Assembly (NCBI GenBank): GCA_051881395.1
Contig: JBJEPU010000171.1
Span: forward strand, 1-6,622
DNA from: Fimenecus sp051881395
GTDB lineage: Bacteria; Bacillota; Clostridia; Oscillospirales; Acutalibacteraceae
Direction of reading: 5' to 3'
DNA: 6,622 nt
Below the pieces are notes generated by a model. That model did not search any database, had not been told where the DNA came from, and was given only the letters and a program-made list of their open reading frames with translations. Positions within the stretch are counted from its first letter, which is position 1. Each line of letters begins with the position of its first letter. The position numbers were made by a program, and so were the translations under genes. Of the stretch, positions 1-5,419 are shown piece after piece.

Positions 1-330
1 GAGTAAACTGAGCAATTGCGGGCGCGTTTTACGCGAATGAGGAAAGTCCGAGCATCATACAGCAGGGTAACGGCTAACAGCCGCCGAGGGCGACCTTAGG
101 GAAAGTGCATAGAGAGATACCGCCGCATTTTTGCGGTAAGGGTGGAAAGGCGAGGTAAGAGCTCACCGGGGCGTCGGTAACGGCGCTGCCAAGTAAACCC
201 TACCCGATGCAACATCGACCGAAGTTGTCAGCTGGGCAGATACTTCGACGGATGGCTTCAGCGTATCGGCAACGGTGCGCGTAGATAGATAATTGCTTTA
301 AACGACAGAACTCGGCTTACAGGTTTACTC
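1..330 (+). ncRNA. rnpB: RNase P RNA, bacterial class A (M1 RNA)
   Basis: This is the catalytic RNA subunit of ribonuclease P, which removes 5' leaders from pre-tRNAs together with the RnpA protein. Several helices can be drawn by eye. P1 pairs 1-8 with 323-330, and P2 pairs 11-17 with 291-297. P3 is a very short CGCGT/ACGCG hairpin near 24-35. P4 pairs AAG-CCGAG (44-52) with CTCGGCTT (311-318), with the conserved bulged U at 47. P12 is reduced to a CCGCA/TGCGG hairpin near 123-136. P18 is 261-280, an 8-bp stem capped by a GCAA tetraloop. The conserved GAGGAAAGTCC, GGTAAGAGC, GATAGAT and ACAGAACTCGG blocks are present in the right order, and the overall plan matches class A. The RNA starts at or just before base 1, since P1 could extend leftward. 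Its promoter is outside the window. Identity is very secure; the exact ends are uncertain by a few bases. Confidence 0.97.
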
Positions 331-345
331 ACATTCTGTTTTGCG

Positions 346-373
346 CCCCATACACTGTTATGGGGTGATTTTT
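346..373 (+). terminator. Intrinsic terminator after rnpB, overlapping the next gene's ribosome binding site
   Basis: CCCCATA (346-352) pairs perfectly with TATGGGG (359-365) around a 6-base loop, and five T's follow at 369-373 after a 3-base gap. It lies 16 bases downstream of the rnpB P1 helix, the expected place for the rnpB terminator. The stem is short and the T tract is offset, so termination may be incomplete. That would suit read-through into the following genes. Confidence 0.65.
362..369 (+). promoter_or_regulatory. Shine-Dalgarno of the small membrane protein, inside the terminator stem
   Basis: GGGGTGAT matches the anti-SD complement GAGGTGAT except for one G in place of A, which can still wobble-pair with U. 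The equivalent of GGAGG ends at 365, 8 bases before the ATG at 374. This spacing decides the start codon. Bases 362-365 also form the 3' arm of the rnpB terminator hairpin, so the site is buried whenever that hairpin is folded. Confidence 0.65.
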
Positions 374-709
374 ATGTTTGAAGCGTTTGTCGGTGCGGTA
401 TTTGTCGGTTTAATTCTGTTCGGATTGTTGGCACTTTGCTATTGCTTGATGGTCAAAGCGATGCAGCCGAAAAAGAAATTCGATTATTACATAGTTATTC
501 CGGCAAAACGCTGTGACAGCGATGTCACGGCGGCGGCGTATGCCGCGCGGATGAAAATGGGCTTTTTGGGCGATGAGCCGTACGGCAGTGTGGTGATTTT
601 GGACTGCGGTATGGACGAAGCACAGCGTTTAAACTGTTTAAATGTGTGCCGCGAAAGTAACGGCATTTATCTCTGCGACGAAAAATCGTTTAAGGATTTG
701 TTTTTATGA
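374..709 (+). CDS. Small single-pass membrane protein of unknown function, upstream of recD2
   Basis: I do not recognise this 111-aa protein as a named family. Residues 4-27 form one hydrophobic membrane segment and are followed by KAMQPKKK. The positive-inside rule therefore predicts an outside N-terminus and a cytoplasmic C-terminal domain of about 75 residues. That domain has a beta-strand-like YYIVIPAKR (39-46), a likely helix at 52-62, a second strand SVVILDCGMDE (72-82) and a helix ending near C92, which suggests a small alpha/beta fold. Seven cysteines are present (22, 24, 47, 78, 88, 92, 101). The ATG at 374 was chosen over in-frame TTG 341 and GTG 365 because it has the well-spaced Shine-Dalgarno and places the membrane segment at the N-terminus. 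Its TGA overlaps the recD2 ATG (ATGA, 706-709), so the two are probably translationally coupled. The gene is real by its context and composition; the function is unknown. Confidence 0.8.
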   Translation: MFEAFVGAVFVGLILFGLLALCYCLMVKAMQPKKKFDYYIVIPAKRCDSDVTAAAYAARMKMGFLGDEPYGSVVILDCGMDEAQRLNCLNVCRESNGIYLCDEKSFKDLFL

Positions 710-2910
710 GCGAGGAAGTACAAACAGAAATTTTGCAGGGCACGGTGGAGGATATTAAATTCCGAAACGAGCAAAACGGCTATACGGTATTAGAAGTCGG
801 GTGTGAAGACGAACTCGTCACCGCCGTCGGCACCTTTTCCGATATCTCCGTCGGCGAAAGCGTGCGCCTGTCGGGCGCGTGGACCTTTCATTCCACCTTC
901 GGGCGGCAGTTTAAAGTTGAAGCATTCGAGCGCGAAATGCCTGCCACCGCCGAGCAGTTGTATAATTATCTTGCCGCGGGGGCGGTGAAGGGGATAGGCC
1001 CTGCCACGGCGCAAAAGATTATTGAAAAATTCGGCGAAAATGCCTTTGATATCTTAGAAAACGAGCCGAAAAAATTGGCGACCATTAAGGGCATTTCCCT
1101 TGAAAAAGCGGAAAAAATGCAGGCGAGCTTTAAAAAGCAGTTTGCCGTGCGCAATATTATGATTGCACTGGAAACCTACGGGATGTCCCCGCGCGAATGT
1201 ATTGCCGCGTTCGAGGCGTTCGGCTCGAATGCCGTGGAGCGCGTGACGAAAAATCCGTTTGAATTGTGCGACGCAGATACGGGTATCGGCTTTGAGCGTG
1301 CCGAAGCGATTGCGGACGCACTGCCCAATCCGCCCGAAAGCGATTTCCGCGTGCGGGCGGGGATTACCCATATCGTGCGGCAAAATTTGTATTCCAACGG
1401 GCACACCTGTATCCCACGCGAAAAACTGTTAAAGATTTCGGCGGATTATCTTTCGGTGGGGACAGACGCCGTCGATATTCAAATCGACACGCTGACCTCG
1501 GCGGGAGCGCTTACGGCAAAGGAACTGAACGGGCGGGAATTTATTTTCTTAACCAGTGCCTACCGTGACGAAAAAACGATTGCCGACCGTATGAAAATTC
1601 TGTTGCGTTTTCCACCGCCGCAGTGCGAGACTTTGGATAAAGATATTGAAAAACAAGAAAAAGCAGACGGTATTACCTATGCCGAAACCCAGCGCGAAGC
1701 CATCAAAACCGCGGTTTCGCGCGGGGTACTCATTTTGACTGGCGGCCCGGGCACGGGCAAAACCACTACTTTAAACGGTATTTTAAAACTGTTTGAACAG
1801 CAAGAATTGGATATTGCCCTTGCCGCGCCGACAGGGCGTGCCGCCAAACGAATGACGGAGCTGACAGGCCGCGAGGCAAAAACCATACACCGCCTGTTAG
1901 AGGTCGAATGGGACGAGCACGACCGCCCTGTGTTCAAGCGGAATTTGCGCAATCCGCTGGAATGTGAGGTGCTGGTGTTGGACGAGCTTTCAATGGTGGA
2001 CATCAGCCTGTTTGCAAGCGTAATGCAGGCGTTGCCGTTCGGTTGCCGCTTGATTATGGTCGGCGACAGCGACCAACTGCCGCCCGTGGGCGCGGGGAAT
2101 GTGCTGGCGGATTTAATTGCAAGCGGACTTTTGCCCGTGGTGGAACTGACAGAGGTGTTCCGTCAGGCAATGGGCAGTTTGATTGTCACCAATGCGCACC
2201 GCATTGTCGCGGGCGAAATGCCCGATGTAGACCGCAAAGACGGTGATTTCTTCTTTATGGAACGCCCAAATCCCTATGCGGCATCGCAAACGATTGCCTC
2301 GCTTTATGCAAAGCGTCTGCCCGAAGCCTATAAATTTTCGCCGCAAAACGATATTCAGGTGCTTTGCCCCTCAAAAAAGGGCGAAACGGGCACGGTGCAT
2401 CTCAACAAAATTTTGCAGGACCTTGTAAATCCCCCTGCCGACGAGAAAAAGGAACTGACTGTCGGTTTCCGTACCTTCCGTGTGGGCGACAAGGTGATGC
2501 AGACAAAAAATAACTATAACATCATTTGGGAAAAATCGGACGGTGAAACGGGCGAGGGGATTTTCAACGGCGACATCGGCGTGATTGAGAATATCGACAT
2601 TCATACCGAAACCGTGCAGATTTTTTTTGACGACCGCAGTGCCGTGCTTGCCAAAGAGCAAATGACCGATGTGGAACTTGCCTATGCCGTGACGGTGCAC
2701 AAAAGTCAGGGCAGTGAATTTCCTGCGGTGATTATGCCCGTGGTGTCGGTTCTGCAGAACCTTTGCTACCGCAATCTGTTGTATACCGCCGTTACGCGCG
2801 CCAAACAACTGCTGATTTTGGTCGGCACGCGTGCGGAAATTCAAAACATGGTGGAAAACGATAAAAAAACCCGCCGCTATTCGGCGCTCAAAACCTTTTT
2901 AACAGAATAA
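706..2910 (+). CDS. recD2: ATP-dependent 5'-3' DNA helicase RecD2 (RecD-like, YrrC type)
   Basis: This is a superfamily 1B DNA helicase that acts without RecBC. In other bacteria it contributes to DNA repair and replication-fork maintenance. Its 734 aa fit the RecD2 family, which is longer than RecBCD-type RecD because of an N-terminal extension. That extension holds an OB-like region (about 9-75) and helix-hairpin-helix repeats (about 90-140, including VKGIGPATAQKI). The motor core has Walker A GGPGTGKTTT (346-355, K352), the SF1 Q-type motif YAETQREAI near 325-333, Walker B VLVLDELSM (422-430, D426/E427), motif III GDSDQLPPVG (453-462), motif IV LTEVFRQ (481-487), an SH3-like insert around 590-650, motif V VHKSQGSEF (664-672) and motif VI YTAVTRAK (693-700, R698). 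All key residues are intact. The ATG overlaps the upstream stop, with AAGGA at 692-696. No frameshift or truncation is seen. Confidence 0.96.
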   Translation: MSEEVQTEILQGTVEDIKFRNEQNGYTVLEVGCEDELVTAVGTFSDISVGESVRLSGAWTFHSTFGRQFKVEAFEREMPATAEQLYNYLAAGAVKGIGPATAQKIIEKFGENAFDILENEPKKLATIKGISLEKAEKMQASFKKQFAVRNIMIALETYGMSPRECIAAFEAFGSNAVERVTKNPFELCDADTGIGFERAEAIADALPNPPESDFRVRAGITHIVRQNLYSNGHTCIPREKLLKISADYLSVGTDAVDIQIDTLTSAGALTAKELNGREFIFLTSAYRDEKTIADRMKILLRFPPPQCETLDKDIEKQEKADGITYAETQREAIKTAVSRGVLILTGGPGTGKTTTLNGILKLFEQQELDIALAAPTGRAAKRMTELTGREAKTIHRLLEVEWDEHDRPVFKRNLRNPLECEVLVLDELSMVDISLFASVMQALPFGCRLIMVGDSDQLPPVGAGNVLADLIASGLLPVVELTEVFRQAMGSLIVTNAHRIVAGEMPDVDRKDGDFFFMERPNPYAASQTIASLYAKRLPEAYKFSPQNDIQVLCPSKKGETGTVHLNKILQDLVNPPADEKKELTVGFRTFRVGDKVMQTKNNYNIIWEKSDGETGEGIFNGDIGVIENIDIHTETVQIFFDDRSAVLAKEQMTDVELAYAVTVHKSQGSEFPAVIMPVVSVLQNLCYRNLLYTAVTRAKQLLILVGTRAEIQNMVENDKKTRRYSALKTFLTE

Positions 2911-2926
2911 CAAAGGATGTTTTGTG

Positions 2927-3871
2927 ATGAAAAACGGAAAAACGAAAAAAATCACCGCCTGTATTTTGGCGGCGGTATTGCTTGCAACCGCCCCGGTACC
3001 GATTGTGTATCAGCAAAAAGGAAATTTGAAAAAGACCGCACTTCCGCAGGACTTTGCGGCAACGCTTGCCGCGGCGGGCGGAACGCAAAAAACAGACGGT
3101 GCTACGGTGCGCGTCATGAGTGCGAATGTGTTGGTTGGATATAAAAGTTGGGGCGGCACACCTGTGAAACCGCGCGCTGCGCAGTTTTTAGAGGTTTTGC
3201 GTCAATATGCACCCGATGTTGTGGGATTGCAAGAGGCTTGCGCAGACTGGCACGCCTGTCTCAAACAGAATGCGGCGGAATATGCCTTCGTGCACCCACA
3301 AAACAATCTGTTCCAAAAAAGCCTGACTACGATGCTTTACAATACGAAAACACTTCGCTTACTTGACAGTGGACGGGAAACTTACACTGAGGGCGACGGT
3401 ACAAAACACCGCGCGATTACTTGGGCGGTATTTGAAACGCTTGCAAGCGGCGAACGGTTTTCGGTGACCTCTACGCATTTGGATTTAATCCGCGAGGGAA
3501 AAGAAAACGCGGAGTATCAAATTATGTCAGGGCAGGTTGATGAGTTTTTTGTGCTTATCGACCGTTTGCAAACAAAGTATGATTGCCCTGTGTTTTGCAC
3601 GGGCGATTATAATGCAATGGAAAATGACAGCATAAACGGTGTGTTTGCCGCTGACGGTATTTATGCAAAACTGAACATGCGCCTTGCCGATGCGAAATTT
3701 CAGGCGGCACAGCAGTTTGCAGGCGAAGCAGAAGCGTGGGAGTATCCTTCGTGGGACCATATTTTTTATGAAGGTGATGCTGAAATCCTTTCGTTCTGCG
3801 TTTTGTCTTTGCCCGTGCTTTCGGAAATGTCCGACCATTACCCGATTTTTGCTGATATTGCGCTTACATAA
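2927..3871 (+). CDS. Secreted or membrane-anchored endonuclease/exonuclease/phosphatase (EEP) family protein
   Basis: This 314-aa protein has an N-terminal export signal: a basic MKNGKTKK is followed by a hydrophobic run to about residue 28. No lipobox cysteine is visible, so it is secreted or held by an uncleaved signal anchor. The rest is a DNase I-like fold domain with the full set of metal and catalytic motifs: MSANV (N67), VVGLQEA (E103), STHLD (H184), TGDYNAME (D227, N229), WDHI (D277, H278) and SDHYPI (D303, H304). Members of this fold cleave phosphodiester or phosphomonoester bonds in DNA, RNA, inositol phosphates or sphingolipids. The substrate cannot be told from sequence. The ATG at 2927 is preferred to GTG 2924 because AAAGGA (2912-2917) is then better spaced. 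Only 16 bases separate it from recD2, so it is probably in the same operon, although an extracytoplasmic enzyme is unlikely to work directly with the helicase. It ends directly in the terminator. Confidence 0.9.
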   Translation: MKNGKTKKITACILAAVLLATAPVPIVYQQKGNLKKTALPQDFAATLAAAGGTQKTDGATVRVMSANVLVGYKSWGGTPVKPRAAQFLEVLRQYAPDVVGLQEACADWHACLKQNAAEYAFVHPQNNLFQKSLTTMLYNTKTLRLLDSGRETYTEGDGTKHRAITWAVFETLASGERFSVTSTHLDLIREGKENAEYQIMSGQVDEFFVLIDRLQTKYDCPVFCTGDYNAMENDSINGVFAADGIYAKLNMRLADAKFQAAQQFAGEAEAWEYPSWDHIFYEGDAEILSFCVLSLPVLSEMSDHYPIFADIALT

Positions 3872-3912
3872 AAACACCCCTTTGAAACCGTTTCGTTTCA
3901 AAGGGGTGTTTT
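3871..3912. terminator. Bidirectional intrinsic terminator between convergent genes
   Basis: Bases 3871-3888 pair perfectly with 3895-3912 (18 bp) around a 6-base CGTTTC loop. The stem has A-rich and T-rich outer ends, giving TTTT at the end of the + strand copy and a T tract at the end of the - strand copy. It starts on the last base of the EEP gene's TAA stop and lies 12 bases beyond the spoIVA stop, so it can end both converging transcripts. Confidence 0.93.
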
Positions 3913-3924
3913 CTATGGCAAATC

Positions 3925-5403
3925 TTACAAAATAATGCAAATCAAACCGTTACAACCTTCATTGATGACGCGTTCCAGCGTTTCCTGCAATTTCATACGC
4001 GCGTCAGCGGGCATATGGAACAGCTTACTGCGCAGCCCCTCGTTGACCAGCTCGTGCAAAGAGGTGCCGAAAATGTTGGACTCCCAAATCTTTTTCGGGT
4101 CTTCCTCAAACTCTTTGAGCAAATACCGCACCAATTCCTCCGACTGACTTTCACTGCCGACAATCGGCGCGACTTCGGTTTGAATGTTGGCTTTCAGCAT
4201 ATGAATAGACGGCGCCGAGGCAGACAGTTTCACACCGTACCGCCCGCCTTGCTTGACGATTTCGGGCTCGTCAAGCGTCAGTTCGTCAATGGTCGGCATC
4301 ACAATGCCGTAGCCCGTCGCCTCCACTTCGTCGAGGGCGGATTTGAGTTTTTCATACTCTTTTTTCACCGCGGCAAGCGCGCACATTTGCGTAATTAAGC
4401 CTTGTTCGCCGTCAATTTCCAAGCCTGTTTTTTCCGAAAGCACGCGGTAGAACAAATCCCCGTTCATCGTGACCGAAATCCAAGCCGTGCCTTGCCCCAA
4501 CTGCATGGAAGCGATTTTTGCGTCTGTGATGTATTCACAGCCTTTTAACTCCTCCGTCAAGACGGCGACATCCCGTACCAAATTCATTTTGTCGCACGCC
4601 GTGCCGACCGCGCCGTATACCGTTGCGCGCAGTTTGTGTTCGGGCGGCAAAGATACCAGCCATTGCGGAAAATCCACGGCAATTTCGCGAATGGGGAATT
4701 CAAACAGAATTTGCGTTAAAATCTCTTTTATATCGCTTTCCGTCAGTTCCAAGCAGTTGACAGGCATCACGGGCACGGCATATTTTTCGCTTAACTGTTC
4801 CGACAAAAGCCGCGCGCTGTCCGACTGCGGATAGGTGCAGTTCAACAGCACCACAAACGGCTTGCCGAGCGCCTGCAATTCCCGTACGACGCGTGCCTCC
4901 GCTTCTTCGTAATCCGCACGCGGAATGTCGGAAATACTGCCGTCCGTGGTCACGACCAACCCGATGGTCGAATGCTCGTTAATCACCTTTTGCGTGCCGA
5001 TTTCCGCCGCGCGGTCAAAGGGCATTTCCTCTTCCGACCACGGCGTGCGCACCATGCGGGGCTTATCGCCCTCCACATACCCCAAAGAGCCGGGCACAAT
5101 GTAGCCCACGCAGTCTATCATACGCACGGAAAATGCGGCATTGTCGGGCAGGTGCACCTCCACGGCATTTTCGGGGATGAATTTCGGCTCTGTCGTCATA
5201 ATTGTCCGCCCCGCCGAGGATTGCGGCAGTTCGTCAACTGCGCGTGTGTGCATGGCTTCGTCGGAAATATGCGGCAACACGAGCGTATCCATAAACCGTT
5301 TAATAAAGGTGGATTTCCCCGTGCGCACAGGGCCGACCACGCCGACATAAATATCGCCGTTCGTGCGGGCGGCAATATCCTGATAAATGCTTCGATTTTC
5401 CAT
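3925..5403 (-). CDS. spoIVA: Stage IV sporulation protein A, spore coat basement-layer ATPase
   Basis: SpoIVA is made in the mother cell and polymerises irreversibly on the forespore surface with ATP hydrolysis, forming the platform on which the coat is built. It is also needed for cortex formation. The protein is 492 aa, the same length as the Bacillus subtilis protein. Its N-terminal TRAFAC-type P-loop domain has Walker A GPVRTGKST (24-32, K30), the threonine pair T70/T71 in GRTIMTTEP, Walker B RMIDCVG (D97) and a degenerate G-domain layout (VVLLNCTYP near 164-172). These positions match the functional residues described for B. subtilis. A middle domain and the conserved hydrophobic C-terminal tail GLICIIL, important for localisation, follow. 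The ATG at 5403 has an AGGAGG-type site 8 bases away; a TTG at 5421 would put that site inside the coding region. It lies 14 bases after the sipL-like gene, in an operon with it. Confidence 0.97.
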   Translation of the reverse strand: MENRSIYQDIAARTNGDIYVGVVGPVRTGKSTFIKRFMDTLVLPHISDEAMHTRAVDELPQSSAGRTIMTTEPKFIPENAVEVHLPDNAAFSVRMIDCVGYIVPGSLGYVEGDKPRMVRTPWSEEEMPFDRAAEIGTQKVINEHSTIGLVVTTDGSISDIPRADYEEAEARVVRELQALGKPFVVLLNCTYPQSDSARLLSEQLSEKYAVPVMPVNCLELTESDIKEILTQILFEFPIREIAVDFPQWLVSLPPEHKLRATVYGAVGTACDKMNLVRDVAVLTEELKGCEYITDAKIASMQLGQGTAWISVTMNGDLFYRVLSEKTGLEIDGEQGLITQMCALAAVKKEYEKLKSALDEVEATGYGIVMPTIDELTLDEPEIVKQGGRYGVKLSASAPSIHMLKANIQTEVAPIVGSESQSEELVRYLLKEFEEDPKKIWESNIFGTSLHELVNEGLRSKLFHMPADARMKLQETLERVINEGCNGLICIIL

Positions 5404-5410
5404 TTTTCCG

Positions 5411-5419
5411 TCCCTCCTC
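5411..5419 (-). promoter_or_regulatory. Strong Shine-Dalgarno of spoIVA overlapping the upstream stop codon
   Basis: Read on the - strand, GAGGAGGGA (5419 down to 5411) is an almost ideal ribosome binding site with 7 bases between its end and the spoIVA ATG. Its first two bases fall inside the TGA stop of the sipL-like gene (5420-5418). This arrangement favours re-initiation or coupled translation and fixes the spoIVA start. Confidence 0.85.

Noticed and set aside
325..356. Possible promoter with a TACACT -10-like box at 351-356
   Set aside because: No -35 element is seen at 16-18 bases, and the box sits in the terminator stem and loop, so the match is explained by the hairpin.
341..373. Longer reading of the small membrane protein from TTG 341 or GTG 365
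   Set aside because: These codons lie within the rnpB terminator region and have no Shine-Dalgarno. The extension adds polar residues before the membrane segment, while ATG 374 has a well-spaced site.
790..2844. Antisense open frames of up to 157 codons inside recD2
   Set aside because: recD2 is continuous and contains every helicase motif; the antisense products look like random shadow protein.
3871..3912. Inverted repeat considered as an insertion-sequence end, attachment site or CRISPR repeat
   Set aside because: It occurs once, has no flanking direct repeats, lies between convergent stops and has T tracts on both strands, all as expected of a two-way terminator.
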